Shown here piece after piece: positions 25,669-35,560 of a stretch of 64,000 nt of DNA. Each line of letters starts with the position of its first letter. The first letter of the stretch is position 1. The DNA comes from Altererythrobacter sp. BO-6. GTDB lineage: Bacteria > Pseudomonadota > Alphaproteobacteria > Sphingomonadales > Sphingomonadaceae. The notes under the pieces were generated by a model. It searched no databases, had not been told where the DNA came from, and saw only the letters and a list, made by a program, of their open reading frames with translations. The translations under genes and the position numbers were made by a program. The stretch covers positions 2,461,001-2,525,000 of the forward strand of contig NZ_CP049259.1 of the NCBI RefSeq assembly GCF_011047315.1, in the 5' to 3' direction.

Positions 25669-26417
25669 GGGCGCTGTTGCTGATCCTTGCCGCTTTCATG
25701 CTGATGGGGCAGCGCGATGCGATCCTGGTGCCCGCCGTATCGCAAAGCGAGGTGCAGGTGCGGCAGGGTTTTACCGGCACCGAACTGCTGCTTTACGGGG
25801 CGATCCTCGATCCGCGCGGGCAGCGTGGCGGCGCGGAATACGATATCGTCGTGGTGCTGAAAGGTCCGACCGAGCCGATCAGGATCCGCGAGAAGGAACG
25901 CATCCTCGGTATCTGGATGAACGCCGAATCTTCCGATTTCCGCTCCGCTCCGTCATTTTTCGCAGTCGCTGCGTCACGCCCGGTGCTGGAGATTGTGGAT
26001 GAACGCACTGCGGCGATTTACGAGCTCGGGACCGAATTCATCCAGCTTTCTCCAACCGGCCAGATCGAGCCGGAGAAGCAGGCGCGCTTTGCAGCCGGCC
26101 TTGTCGACCTGCGCCAGCGGCTGGGCCTTTATCAGGAGGATATGGGCGGGGTGACGATCAGCGAACAGGTGCTGTATCAGGCCCGAATCGAGTTGCCATC
26201 GAATGTCACAACCGGCACCTATACCGCTGAAACCTTTGCCATTCGTGACGGGCGGGTGATCGCCTCGGCGATTGCGGAGGTCGAAGTGCGCAAAGTAGGG
26301 TTCGAACGGCTGGTGGAGGTTTTCTCGCAGGCCTATTCGCTGTGGTACGGCTTGGCTGCCGTCGCCCTTTCGATCGGCATGGGGTGGCTCGCCGGGCGCC
26401 TGTTCGCCTATATCTGA
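25665..26417 (+). CDS. TIGR02186 family membrane-anchored periplasmic protein
   Basis: 250 residues: signal peptide (about 1-16), a periplasmic beta-rich domain (about 20-215) and a C-terminal transmembrane helix (about 225-245, SLWYGLAAVALSIGMGWLAG). The order and the sequence VRQGFTGTELLLYGAI and VVVLKGPTEPIRIREKERI match the alphaproteobacterial family TIGR02186 (Alph_Pro_TM), which almost always sits beside a TSUP exporter. Function unknown; probably an accessory part of the exporter. Confidence 0.83.
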   Translation: MRALLLILAAFMLMGQRDAILVPAVSQSEVQVRQGFTGTELLLYGAILDPRGQRGGAEYDIVVVLKGPTEPIRIREKERILGIWMNAESSDFRSAPSFFAVAASRPVLEIVDERTAAIYELGTEFIQLSPTGQIEPEKQARFAAGLVDLRQRLGLYQEDMGGVTISEQVLYQARIELPSNVTTGTYTAETFAIRDGRVIASAIAEVEVRKVGFERLVEVFSQAYSLWYGLAAVALSIGMGWLAGRLFAYI

Positions 26418-26506
26418 TAGCCAATCGGCCACTATCGTTGACGCGATTTTAACCTCGTCGGGCTAACTCCGCGGGCGAGTGAATCCACGCGTTTTGGGGC
26501 CATTGC

Positions 26507-28222
26507 ATGACCGATATGGGCAATCAGAATTTCGACCAGTTCAACCGCGCCGCTGGCCAGCAGCCGCAAGCCGCGCCTGCCGCCCCGGCAGCGCAACCGC
26601 AAGCTGGCGACATGCCGAACGATAACGCCCGCCTGCCGATCGGCGTGGTGCTGGAGATCGCCGGCTCCGGTTCGGAAATTGCGCTCGATGTCGAACGCAT
26701 CAACGAATGCATGGAGGATGACGATCCCTCGGTGGCGCTAGCCGGGCAGGTCGGCAGCCAGATCAAGATCCGCGTGGGTGACAGCTGGCTGCTCGCCAGC
26801 GTGCGCAACCAGCGCAAGGATCGCCGCAGCGGCGGCGGGATCCTCGCCAATATCGACTTCCTTGGCGAAGGCGTGGAGGAAAAGCTCACCGGACGGCTGC
26901 GCGGCTTCCGCCGCGGTGTGACGCGCTATCCGATTCCCGGCGCGATGATCTATCCGGCGACCACCACGGACCTCAAGCAGGTCTATGCCAGCGACGGGCG
27001 CGCCAATATCGAAATCGGCACGGTCTTCCCGACCAAGGACATCCGCGCCGGCCTCTATATCGATGCCATGCTGGGCAAGCACTTCGCGCTGCTGGGTTCC
27101 ACCGGTACCGGTAAGTCGACCAGCGCCGCGCTGATCCTGCACCGGATCTGCCAGGCTGCGCCCGAAGGTCACATCGTCATGATCGACCCGCACGGCGAAT
27201 ATTCGGCGGCGTTCCGCCAGACCGGCCAGATCCTCGACGTGTCGAACCTGCAGATGCCCTATTGGCTGATGAACTTCGAAGAACACTGCGAAGTGCTGCT
27301 GACCAGCGCGGGTAACGAACGCCAGGTGGATTCGGACATCCTTGCCAAGTGTTTGCTGCACGCAAGGTCGAAGAACCGCCTGGCTGAACATCTCGGCAAG
27401 ATCACCGTCGATTCGCCGATCCCCTACCTGCTGTCCGACCTGTCGAACAAGCTGCAGGACGAGATGGGCAAGCTCGACAAGGCCACATCGTCTGCGCCCT
27501 ATATGCGGATCAAGAACAAGCTCGACGAGCTCAAGGCCGATCCGCGCTACCAGTTCATGTTCTCGGGCATGCTGGTGGGTGACACCATGGTCGAATTCAT
27601 CAGCAAGGTGTTCCGCATGCCGGGCGAAGGCAAGCCGATCTCGATCATCGACGTGTCGGGCGTTCCGTCGGACATCACCAGCACGGTGGTGGCGGTGCTC
27701 AGCCGGCTGGTGTTCGACTTCGCCATCTGGGGCCGCGACGATCGCACCCGACCGATCCTGCTGGTGTGCGAGGAGGCGCACCGTTACGTGCCGAACGAGA
27801 AGAACGCCGATGGCTCTTCGGTTGGCCGCATCCTCAGTCGCATCGCCAAGGAAGGCCGTAAATACGGCATTTCGCTGGGCCTGATCACGCAGCGCCCGTC
27901 TGACCTTGCCGAAGGCGTGCTGTCGCAGTGCGGCACGATCATCTCGATGCGCCTCAACAACGACCGCGACCAGGCCTTCGTGCGCGCGGCCATGCCCGAA
28001 GGCGCGCGCGGCTTCCTCGATTCGATTCCCGCCCTGCGCAACCGCGAATGCATCGTCTGCGGCGAGGGTGTGGCAATTCCCATCCGCGTGGCCTTCGACA
28101 ACCTCGAGGAAAACAAGCGTCCGGCTTCGGAAGACCCGAGCTTCGTCGAGCTGTGGAGCACCAGCGGCGGCGAGGAGGAAGTCGTCCACCGCGTCGTGCA
28201 ACGCTGGAGAAGCCAGGGCTGA
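26507..28222 (+). CDS. HerA/VirB4-like ATPase (DUF87)
   Basis: 571 residues. A Gln/Ala/Pro-rich N-terminus (about 1-40), a HAS-barrel-like beta domain (about 45-150), and a RecA-like ATPase with Walker A GSTGTGKST (about 197-205), MIDPHGEYSAAF, Walker B LLVCEEAHRYVP (about 415-426) and a C-terminal sensor region LGLITQRPSDL. HerA ATPases are hexameric DNA translocases, usually paired with NurA; no NurA gene is adjacent. In alphaproteobacteria this single protein is common and its cellular job is not settled. 89 bp separate it from the previous gene. Confidence 0.85.
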   Translation: MTDMGNQNFDQFNRAAGQQPQAAPAAPAAQPQAGDMPNDNARLPIGVVLEIAGSGSEIALDVERINECMEDDDPSVALAGQVGSQIKIRVGDSWLLASVRNQRKDRRSGGGILANIDFLGEGVEEKLTGRLRGFRRGVTRYPIPGAMIYPATTTDLKQVYASDGRANIEIGTVFPTKDIRAGLYIDAMLGKHFALLGSTGTGKSTSAALILHRICQAAPEGHIVMIDPHGEYSAAFRQTGQILDVSNLQMPYWLMNFEEHCEVLLTSAGNERQVDSDILAKCLLHARSKNRLAEHLGKITVDSPIPYLLSDLSNKLQDEMGKLDKATSSAPYMRIKNKLDELKADPRYQFMFSGMLVGDTMVEFISKVFRMPGEGKPISIIDVSGVPSDITSTVVAVLSRLVFDFAIWGRDDRTRPILLVCEEAHRYVPNEKNADGSSVGRILSRIAKEGRKYGISLGLITQRPSDLAEGVLSQCGTIISMRLNNDRDQAFVRAAMPEGARGFLDSIPALRNRECIVCGEGVAIPIRVAFDNLEENKRPASEDPSFVELWSTSGGEEEVVHRVVQRWRSQG

Positions 28223-28233
28223 CCCTTGAGTTT

Positions 28234-28283
28234 CGCACCCGCCTCCGTGGGTGCGTCCTCGCTAGACGTGCAGCAAGCTGCAC
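28234..28283. other. Two stem-loops between the HerA-like gene and queE
   Basis: CGCACCC (28234-28240) pairs with GGGTGCG (28249-28255), and GTGCAGC (28268-28274) pairs with GCTGCAC (28277-28283). No T-run follows, so termination is possible but not certain. The two genes converge here. Confidence 0.5.
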
Positions 28284-28347
28284 CCGCTGCGGGCGGGCGG
28301 TCGCCCTTTGCCGTCCGCTGGTCGCGAACGGTTTCATCCCAGCATAG

Positions 28348-29082
28348 CTAGGTACCTCTGGTATCCCCGTAGAGGTGGATATGCAGCCGGTCGCTCATCC
28401 GGAAACCGTGCTGCAGGCATAGCTCGCTCAGCCATGCCTGCCGCCCGCGCAGCGTGGCGCTGTCGGTACCTTCGGCCATCAGGTAGACATGGCCGGGGCG
28501 GAAGCGATAGCGGCGCTGCAGCGTCAGCACTTCCTCGACATCGTCCGGGTTCGCGATCACGAACTTGAAGAAGGCACGCGGATCGGTGGCATAAGCGTCC
28601 AGCCGTTCGGGGATCAGCGCCAGTTCGGCGTCATTGCCCGAATGGGCGAGCTTGGGGCTGACGTTGTACTGGTCGACGCGGATATCGAGCCGCGCGGGCG
28701 CGGCGACAGTGCCGTTGGTTTCGATCTCGACTGTCATGTCCGGCAGCAATTCGAGCAGTTCGGCAAGCTTGCCCGCCTGCAGCAATGGCTCGCCGCCTGT
28801 AATCACCAGCCGCTTCTGGCCCAGCGCCGCAATGCGCGCAGCGACATCGGCCACTTCCAGCGTGACCTGGTTGGCCTTGCGATCGAAGGTCACCCCATCG
28901 CGGTGCGGGCGGTTATCGCCCTCGAAATGCCAGGTGTAGGCGGTGTCGCACCAGGTGCAGGCGAGGTTGCACCGGCTCAGGCGGACAAAGGCGACCGGCA
29001 TCCCCGCGCTCGGCCCTTCGCCCTGCAGGCTGGCGAAAATCTCGGCTCCACCGGTATCGTCTGTAGCTAGGACTAACGCCAA
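28348..29082 (-). CDS. queE: 7-carboxy-7-deazaguanine synthase QueE
   Basis: 244 residues. A radical SAM enzyme with the cluster motif RCNLACTWCDT (CxxxCxxC), ITGGEPLLQ and VEIETNGTV. It converts 6-carboxytetrahydropterin to 7-carboxy-7-deazaguanine on the queuosine/7-deazapurine path. The start is a TTG at 29082 directly after the valS stop in the same frame (TAG GAT GAA TTG); AGGA-like sequence overlaps the valS end. No other queuosine genes are in the window. Confidence 0.93.
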   Translation of the reverse strand: MALVLATDDTGGAEIFASLQGEGPSAGMPVAFVRLSRCNLACTWCDTAYTWHFEGDNRPHRDGVTFDRKANQVTLEVADVAARIAALGQKRLVITGGEPLLQAGKLAELLELLPDMTVEIETNGTVAAPARLDIRVDQYNVSPKLAHSGNDAELALIPERLDAYATDPRAFFKFVIANPDDVEEVLTLQRRYRFRPGHVYLMAEGTDSATLRGRQAWLSELCLQHGFRMSDRLHIHLYGDTRGT

Positions 29083-29088
29083 TTCATC

Positions 29089-31878
29089 CTACCCCAGCCG
29101 CTCCAGCGCCGCCTGCAGCCGCTCGGCTTCGGCTGCATGGTGCGCGTGGTCGGCGCGCGCTTTCTCGACCGCTTCGGGCGCGGCGCGCTCGACGAAGTTC
29201 GGATTGCCGAGCCGCCCTTCGAGCGATTTCGCTTCCTTCTGGCTGGCGGCCAGCGCCTTTTCGAGGCGGGCGCGTTCGGCATCGATGTCGATGATGCCTT
29301 CAAGCGGGATCACGAACACATCGCTGCCAGCAGTGACCTGCATCGCCGGGCCGGCGGGCGCATCGCCAAGCGTTACGGGTGTCAGGCGGGCTAGCCGTTC
29401 GATCGCCGCACTGCTGCGCTCGATAGTGCTGCTCGCAAGGTCGGAAGGTGCGGGCAGATATGCCACCAGCTTGGCGCCCGGCGGAATGCCGAGTTCGTTC
29501 TTGGCGCTGCGGACACTGGTGGTCAGGTCGATCACCCAGTCGATCGCGTCGGTTGCCGGCTTGCTGACGTTTGCGCGCGGATTGGGCCACTGCGCCAGGA
29601 TCAGGTCATATTGGCGGGTCCCCAGCGCGTGCCACAGCTCTTCGGTGATGAAGGGCATGAAGGGGTGCAGCATCACCAGGATCTGGTCGAGCGCCCAGCC
29701 GGCGACTTTGCGGGTTTCTGCAGCGGCCGTTTCGCTCGCGCCGTCCGCGAACACCGGCTTGATCAGCTCAAGGTACCAGTCGCAGAAACGCGACCAGGCA
29801 AACTGGTAGATCGTGTTCGCCGCCGCGTCGAACCGCAGATCGGCCATCGCGGCATCGAGCGCTTCGACCGTCTGCTGGACTTCGCCGATGATCCACTGAT
29901 TGGCGGCGAGCCGCGCTTCCGGCGCCTTGATCGTGGTCGAAGCGCCAATGCCGTTCGCCTGGCAAAAGCGCGTGGCGTTCCACAGCTTGGTCGCGAAGTT
30001 GCGGTATCCCTCGACCCGCTTTTCATCCATCTTGATGTCGCGGCCCTGGCTTTCCATCGCCGCCATGAAGAACCGCAGTGCATCCGCGCCATATTTGTCG
30101 ATCAGGCCCAGCGGATCGACGACATTGCCCTTGGACTTGGACATCTTCTGTCCGTCTGCCGCGCGCACCAGTCCGTGCAGGTACAGCTTGTTCCACGGGC
30201 GCTCGCCCATGTTGAAGTATCCCGCCATCATCATCCGCGCGTCCCAGAAGAACAGGATATCGAAGCCGGAAATCAGCAGGTCGTTGGGATAGTGCTTTTC
30301 GAGCAGGTCGGTCCGCTCCGGCCAGCCGAGTGTCGCGAAGGGCCACAGCGCGGAAGAGAACCACGTGTCGAGGACGTCTTCATCGCGGGTTAGGGCAACG
30401 CCGTCACCGGCCTGCGCCTGCGCTTCCGCCTCGGTTTCAGCCACGAACACATTGCCCTCAGCGTCATACCACGCTGGAATCCGGTGGCCCCACCACAGCT
30501 GACGCGAAACGCACCACGGCTGGATGTTCTCCATCCAGTTGAAGAAGGTCTTTTCCCAGCTCTTGGGGACTATCTCGATCTCGCCGCTTTTGACCGCATT
30601 GATCGGCTTCTTCGCCAGTTCGGCAGCATTCACATACCACTGGTCCATCAACATCGGCTCGATAACCACGCCGCCGCGATCGCCGAAGGGCTGGGTGATG
30701 ACCTTGTCTTCGACCTTTATCATCAAGCCATCGGCGTCGATGTCCGCCACGACCCGTTTGCGCGCCTCATAACGGTCGAGCCCACGATATTCGTCCGGCA
30801 CAAGGTTGAGCGCGTCGATCTCGGCTGCGTCAGCTTCTGCACCTCGCGCTATTTCCAGCGCCCTTGCTGCGGCCTCTGCATAAGGCAAGCCGTCGCTGCG
30901 CATCGCGGCGGCTTCGTCCATCAGGCGGTACATTGGAATGCGGTTGCGTTGGGCCACGCCGAAATCGTTCTCGTCATGTGCACCGGTGATCTTGACCGCG
31001 CCCGATCCGAAATCGGGATCAGGATACTCATCGGTGATGATCGGGATCAGCCGCCGGTGTTCCTTCGGACCGACCGGGATCTCGCACAATTTGCCCACGA
31101 TCGGCGCATAGCGCGCGTCATCGGGATGCACTGCTACAGCGCCATCGCCCAGCATCGTTTCGGGCCGCGTAGTTGCGATGGAAATATAGTCGCGCTCTTC
31201 TTCCAGCACGATATTCCCGTCCGCATCGCGCTCGATGTAGATATAGGTTTCTCCGCCTTCCAGCGGGTATTTGAAGTGCCACATGTGACCATTGACGTCA
31301 CGGCTTTCCACCTCAAGGTCGCTGATCGCGGTCTTGAGCTTCGGGTCCCAGTTCACCAGCCGCTTGTCGCGGTAGATCAGGCCCTTGTTATAAAGATCGA
31401 CGAACACCTTGAGCACCGCCTTGGTGAAGTGCTCGTCCATGGTGAACTGCTCGCGTGACCAGTCCATCGAACAACCCAGGCGGCGCAGCTGGCGGGTGAT
31501 GGTGCCGCCGCTTTCCTCTTTCCACTCCCACACCTTCTGCACGAATTCCTCGCGCGAGTAGTTGGTCCGCTTGTCCTGGCGTTCCTCAAGCTGGCGCTCG
31601 ACCACCATTTGCGTGGCGATCCCGGCATGGTCGGTGCCCACCACCCACAGCGCATCCTTGCCGCGCAGCCGCTCATAGCGGATCACTACGTCCTGCAGCG
31701 TGTTGTCGAGCGCGTGACCGATATGGAGGCTGCCGGTCACGTTCGGCGGCGGGTTGACGATGGTGAACGGCTCGGCATCGGGGCGCGACGGGCGGAATGC
31801 GCCGGTCTGCTCCCAATGGGCATACCATTTCGCCTCGATTGCGGCGGGGTCGAAAGTCTTGTCGAGTTCTTTGGTCAT
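29089..31878 (-). CDS. valS: Valyl-tRNA synthetase
   Basis: 929 residues. Class I aminoacyl-tRNA synthetase with the HIGH motif [12 protein letters not shown], the KMSKS motif [14 protein letters not shown], an editing domain between them, an anticodon-binding domain and a C-terminal coiled coil (about 865-929), typical of ValRS. ATG 31878 ([15 protein letters not shown]) is the family's normal start; the open frame beyond it is not coding. It charges tRNA-Val with valine. Followed by queE without a gap. Divergent from mlaE with 107 bp between. Confidence 0.97.
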   Translation of the reverse strand: MTKELDKTFDPAAIEAKWYAHWEQTGAFRPSRPDAEPFTIVNPPPNVTGSLHIGHALDNTLQDVVIRYERLRGKDALWVVGTDHAGIATQMVVERQLEERQDKRTNYSREEFVQKVWEWKEESGGTITRQLRRLGCSMDWSREQFTMDEHFTKAVLKVFVDLYNKGLIYRDKRLVNWDPKLKTAISDLEVESRDVNGHMWHFKYPLEGGETYIYIERDADGNIVLEEERDYISIATTRPETMLGDGAVAVHPDDARYAPIVGKLCEIPVGPKEHRRLIPIITDEYPDPDFGSGAVKITGAHDENDFGVAQRNRIPMYRLMDEAAAMRSDGLPYAEAAARALEIARGAEADAAEIDALNLVPDEYRGLDRYEARKRVVADIDADGLMIKVEDKVITQPFGDRGGVVIEPMLMDQWYVNAAELAKKPINAVKSGEIEIVPKSWEKTFFNWMENIQPWCVSRQLWWGHRIPAWYDAEGNVFVAETEAEAQAQAGDGVALTRDEDVLDTWFSSALWPFATLGWPERTDLLEKHYPNDLLISGFDILFFWDARMMMAGYFNMGERPWNKLYLHGLVRAADGQKMSKSKGNVVDPLGLIDKYGADALRFFMAAMESQGRDIKMDEKRVEGYRNFATKLWNATRFCQANGIGASTTIKAPEARLAANQWIIGEVQQTVEALDAAMADLRFDAAANTIYQFAWSRFCDWYLELIKPVFADGASETAAAETRKVAGWALDQILVMLHPFMPFITEELWHALGTRQYDLILAQWPNPRANVSKPATDAIDWVIDLTTSVRSAKNELGIPPGAKLVAYLPAPSDLASSTIERSSAAIERLARLTPVTLGDAPAGPAMQVTAGSDVFVIPLEGIIDIDAERARLEKALAASQKEAKSLEGRLGNPNFVERAAPEAVEKARADHAHHAAEAERLQAALERLG

Positions 31879-31985
31879 TACGGTCAGCGCCTTTGCCAGC
31901 GAGGGACGCCAGGTGCAACGATTCAAACGTGCCGCGGCAACTGCGCGCTTGTTATGGTTCGATTTTCCCCGCATACCCTGCCACC

Positions 31986-33097
31986 ATGAGCGGCGGGGCC
32001 GAATTTTCCATCGAGCATGACAGTGGCGGTGCGGCGAGGCTGGTCCTCACCGGGCCATATCTCGTCTCGACCATCGGCGCGATCGACCAGGACCTGGCCC
32101 GGATCGAAGGCGAATTCGACGAGATCGACATCTCCGGCGTCACCGAAATCGACACGGTCGGCGCCTGGGTCGCCTTGCAGCTGGCAGCGCGGCTCTATGC
32201 CGAGATAAGCGGGGCGGATGATCGCGCGCAGCGGCTGCTCAAGGCAGTCGGCACGGCGCGCAGCGATGCGGATATCGCCCCGCCGCGCTTGCCGCTGTGG
32301 GAACGCGTGCCGGAGGCCGCGGGCGAGCTGATCTTCAAGAGCTGGCACGGCATTGTCGGCGTTATCGGTTTTCTCGGGCAGATCCTGATCGCCTGTGGCA
32401 GCCTGATCGCGCATCCGAGCCGGTTTCGCGGCAAGGCCTTCGTCCGCCAGATGGAGCTGGTTGGCGTGTCCGCCCTGCCGATCATCGGGCTGATGAGCTT
32501 CCTGATCGGGATCGTCATCGCCCAGCAGGGCGCAGTCCAGCTCGAACAGTTCGGGGCGGAATCGCTGACGGTAAACCTGGTCGGGCGCATCACCTTGCGC
32601 GAACTGGGCGTGCTGATGACGGCGATCATGGTGGCCGGCCGGTCCGGTTCGGCCTTTGCCGCGCAGATCGGCACGATGAAGCTGACCGAGGAAATAGACG
32701 CCATGCGCACGATCGGCATTTCCCGATCGAAGCTTTGGTGGTGCCGCGCATCCTGGCCTGTACCTTCATGATGGTGCTGCTCGGCTTTTACAGCTCGGTC
32801 GTGGCGATCGTTGGTGGCGCGGTGGTGGGTGACCTCTTGCTGGGCATTCCGTTCTGGACCTTCCTGATTCGCATCCAGGAGGTGGTGCCCACGCATGATT
32901 TGTGGGTCGGCCTGATCAAGGCACCGGTGTTCGGCCTGATCGTGGCGCTGGCGGGCTGTTATCATGGCATGCAGGTGCGCGGGAATTCCGAAGAGGTCGG
33001 CCTGCGCACCACCATGGCGGTGGTTTCGGCCATCTTCGCGGTGATCGTGCTCGATGCCTTTTTCGCGGTGTTCTTCACGGAGATTGGCTGGGGATGA
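31986..33097 (+). pseudogene. mlaE: MlaE-type lipid ABC transporter permease with N-terminal STAS domain, -1 frameshift
   Basis: About 371 residues when repaired. An N-terminal STAS-like domain (about 1-95; [31 protein letters not shown]) is fused to an MlaE permease (about 110-371) with RQMELVGVSALPIIGLMSF, TAIMVAGRSGSAFAAQIGTM and VPRILACTFMMVLLG. Frame 3 is open to 32771; the continuation IEALVVPRILA is in another frame to 33097. An extra C at 32722-32724 (CCCC in place of CCC) restores GISPIEALVVPRI. Separate MlaB proteins supply the STAS part in E. coli; here it is built in. It moves phospholipids between the membranes with mlaF and mlaD. Confidence 0.86.
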
Positions 33098-33927
33098 GCC
33101 TGCTGGGACAAACCGCACCGGAACAGCACGAACGCTTTCGCGGCGATCACCCGATCGTGGTCGAGGGGCTCAAGACCGCTTTCGGCGAGCACGTGGTGCA
33201 TGAGAACCTGTCGCTCTCGGTCAACCGGGGCGAAATCCTGGGCGTGGTTGGCGGATCGGGCAGCGGCAAGTCAGTACTGATGCGCGCGATCATCGGGCTG
33301 CAGGCGGTCGCTGCCGGTCACATCGAAGTGCTGGGCCGGACCATCAGCGGCGTCGATCTCGACCAGAAGATCGGCGTTCGCCGTCGCTGGGGCGTGTTGT
33401 TCCAGGGCGGGGCGCTGTTTTCGACGCTTACCGTGGGCGAAAACGTCGAAGTGCCGTTGAAGCAATTCTATCCCAGCATCGAAGACGAATTGCGGCACGA
33501 AATCGCGCGCTACAAAGTGCTGCTGTCGGGCCTGCCCGAAAGCGCGGTGAACAAATTCCCCTCCGAACTTTCTGGCGGGATGAGGAAACGTGCCGGGCTC
33601 GCGCGTGCGCTGGCGCTCGACCCGGAACTGTTGTTCCTCGATGAGCCGACCGCGGGCCTCGACCCGATCGGTGCCGCCGCTTTCGACCGGCTGACCAAGG
33701 AATTGCAGGAAACCCTCGGCCTTACCGTGTTCCTGATCACGCACGATCTCGACACCCTTTACGAGATTTGCGACCGGGTGGCGGTGATTGCGGACAAGCG
33801 CATCATCGCGGTGGGGACGATTCCCGAACTGCTGGAAATCGATCACCCCTGGATTGACGAATATTTCAACGGGCCGCGCGGGCGAGCGGCGCGCGACAGC
33901 AAGGACCGGGCCGATGCGAAGCGGTAA
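33094..33927 (+). CDS. mlaF: MlaF-type ABC transporter ATP-binding protein
   Basis: 277 residues. Walker A GGSGSGKSV, a Q-loop in VLFQGGALF, signature ELSGGMRKRAGLARALA, Walker B LLFLDEPTAGLDP and the switch His in LITHDLDTL. The Met/Arg/Lys signature GGMRKR is the MlaF/Mkl form. Start ATG overlaps the mlaE stop (ATGA). It powers phospholipid transport by the MlaEFD complex at the inner membrane. 43 bp separate it from mlaD. Confidence 0.95.
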   Translation: MSLLGQTAPEQHERFRGDHPIVVEGLKTAFGEHVVHENLSLSVNRGEILGVVGGSGSGKSVLMRAIIGLQAVAAGHIEVLGRTISGVDLDQKIGVRRRWGVLFQGGALFSTLTVGENVEVPLKQFYPSIEDELRHEIARYKVLLSGLPESAVNKFPSELSGGMRKRAGLARALALDPELLFLDEPTAGLDPIGAAAFDRLTKELQETLGLTVFLITHDLDTLYEICDRVAVIADKRIIAVGTIPELLEIDHPWIDEYFNGPRGRAARDSKDRADAKR

Positions 33928-33970
33928 GTCGATGGACAATTGCCAGCCGGGAAGGCCATAAGGAACGCGA

Positions 33971-34918
33971 ATGGAAACTCGGGCCAATCATATCTGGGTA
34001 GGCGCAGTCACGCTGGCGCTGCTGGCGGCGCTGGCGGCCTTTATCGTCTGGATCGCGCGACTGGGTGAAGGCGCCCAGAACGAATACGACATCCTGTTCC
34101 AGCAATCGGTGTCCGGTCTTGCCAATGGCAGCCAGGTCTCCTTTGCCGGCGTCCCGGTGGGGCAGGTGAGCGAAATCGCGCTGTGGCGGCAGGATCCCGA
34201 ATTCGTGCGCGTGCGGATCAAGGTGAAAGACGATGTGCCTGTACTGGTTGGTACCACCGCGACCATCCAGGCGAGCTTTACCGGCGTTTCGACCATCCTG
34301 CTCGATGGCGCGCGCAAGGACGCCCCGCCGATCACTTGTGACACCACGGCGTGCCCGGAAGGCTATCCGCTGATCCCGCCCGCGCGCGGCGGTTTCAACG
34401 AAATCCTGGCCAGCGCCCCGGTGTTGCTGGAACGTCTGGCCACGCTGACCGAGCGGATGACGCAGGTCCTGTCGGACGACAACCAGAACCAGATCGCAGC
34501 GATCCTGCGCAACACCAATGCCATGACCGCCAGTTTTGCCGAAACCGCGCCAGAGGTGAACGCCTCGCTGCAAGACCTGCAGGTCACACTGAAGGAAGCG
34601 GCCGAAGCGCTTGACGCCTTCGAAAAGGTGATGGGGTCGACCGACCAGGTGATCAACAAGGAAGGGCAGGCTTTGGCCAAGGAGCTGCGCGGTACGCTTC
34701 AGTCGCTCAATGCCGCTTCTGCATCATTGGCAAAAACGCTCGACGCGGCGCAGCCGGCGGCGCAACAGTTGTCGCAAACGACGATTCCCGCTGCGGAAGC
34801 GACGCTGCGCGATCTTGAAGCCACCAGCCGTGCACTTCGCAAGGTGACCGAACGGCTCGAAAGCCAGGGCGCGGGCGCGGTGCTGAAGGGCGAAAGCCTG
34901 CCGGATTACAAGCCATGA
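33971..34918 (+). CDS. mlaD: MlaD-type MCE domain protein
   Basis: 315 residues. One N-terminal transmembrane helix (about 9-29), one MCE domain (about 38-115; YDILFQQSVSGLANGSQVSFAGV), then a long helical tail (about 150-300) predicted to form a coiled coil. MCE proteins form hexameric rings that carry lipids across the periplasm. Longer tails than E. coli MlaD are usual in alphaproteobacteria. AAGGAACG lies before the ATG. Confidence 0.93.
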   Translation: METRANHIWVGAVTLALLAALAAFIVWIARLGEGAQNEYDILFQQSVSGLANGSQVSFAGVPVGQVSEIALWRQDPEFVRVRIKVKDDVPVLVGTTATIQASFTGVSTILLDGARKDAPPITCDTTACPEGYPLIPPARGGFNEILASAPVLLERLATLTERMTQVLSDDNQNQIAAILRNTNAMTASFAETAPEVNASLQDLQVTLKEAAEALDAFEKVMGSTDQVINKEGQALAKELRGTLQSLNAASASLAKTLDAAQPAAQQLSQTTIPAAEATLRDLEATSRALRKVTERLESQGAGAVLKGESLPDYKP

Positions 34919-34975
34919 GAACCGCCATGACGAAAGATCGCGCTATGCTGCATTCCCGCTCCCGGATCTTCCGCC

Positions 34976-35554
34976 TTGGCCCGTTTCGGCTTGGCCGCGG
35001 CCCTGCTGGCGCTCACGGGCTGCGTTAGCCTGGGCGGTGCCAAGCCACCCGAAAGTCTGCTGACGCTGACCCCTGAAATGTCGGCCCCGGCGGGCAGCGC
35101 GCTCAATGCCTCGCAAGCGGAAACGATTGCCCTGCATGAGCCAACAGTCCCGGCCGAGATCGACGTGCTGCGCGTGCCGGTGAAGATCGACAGTTCCAAC
35201 CTGGCCTATTTGAAGCATGCCGTGTGGGTGGAGCGGCCCGCGCAGCTATTCCGGCGGGTGCTGGCGGAAACCATCCGCGTGCGCAGCGAGAAGGTTGTGT
35301 TGGCCGGCGGCGATCCGGCCGCGCGCGGCGGCATGCAGTTGCGCGGCAGCCTTACCGAATTCGGCTATGACGCGTCGCGGTCCGCCGTCGTGGTGCGTTA
35401 TGATGCCACGCTGCTGGGCGAAGACGGCTCTGTGCGCCAGCAACGGTTCGAAGCGGTCGAGGAAGGCGTGCTGGCCGAACCTGGTCCGGTGGGGGCGGCG
35501 CTCAACCGCGCTGCCAATGAAGTGGCGCGGCAGGTTGCGGACTGGGCGAAATAG
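34976..35554 (+). CDS. ABC-type transport auxiliary lipoprotein (PqiC/DUF330-like)
   Basis: 192 residues from a TTG at 34976. The N-terminus FGLAAALLALTGC ends in a lipobox with the lipidated Cys at residue 16. The rest is a PqiC-like domain (IDVLRVPVKIDSSNLAYLK, WVERPAQLFRRVLAETI). It probably sits in the outer membrane and works with the Mla system. An upstream ATG at 34927 gives MTKDRAMLHSRSRIFRL in a different frame; removing one C at 34974-34975 would join the two into a longer signal peptide, so this may be a sixth indel. Its stop is 6 bp from the convergent ATP12 stop. Confidence 0.85.
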   Translation: MARFGLAAALLALTGCVSLGGAKPPESLLTLTPEMSAPAGSALNASQAETIALHEPTVPAEIDVLRVPVKIDSSNLAYLKHAVWVERPAQLFRRVLAETIRVRSEKVVLAGGDPAARGGMQLRGSLTEFGYDASRSAVVVRYDATLLGEDGSVRQQRFEAVEEGVLAEPGPVGAALNRAANEVARQVADWAK

Positions 35555-35560
35555 GCCGCG

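Noticed and set aside
26738..28201. 487-codon open frame antisense to the HerA-like gene
   Set aside because: High-GC mirror frame; the protein is His/Arg-rich with no recognisable domain, while the plus strand is a clear ATPase.
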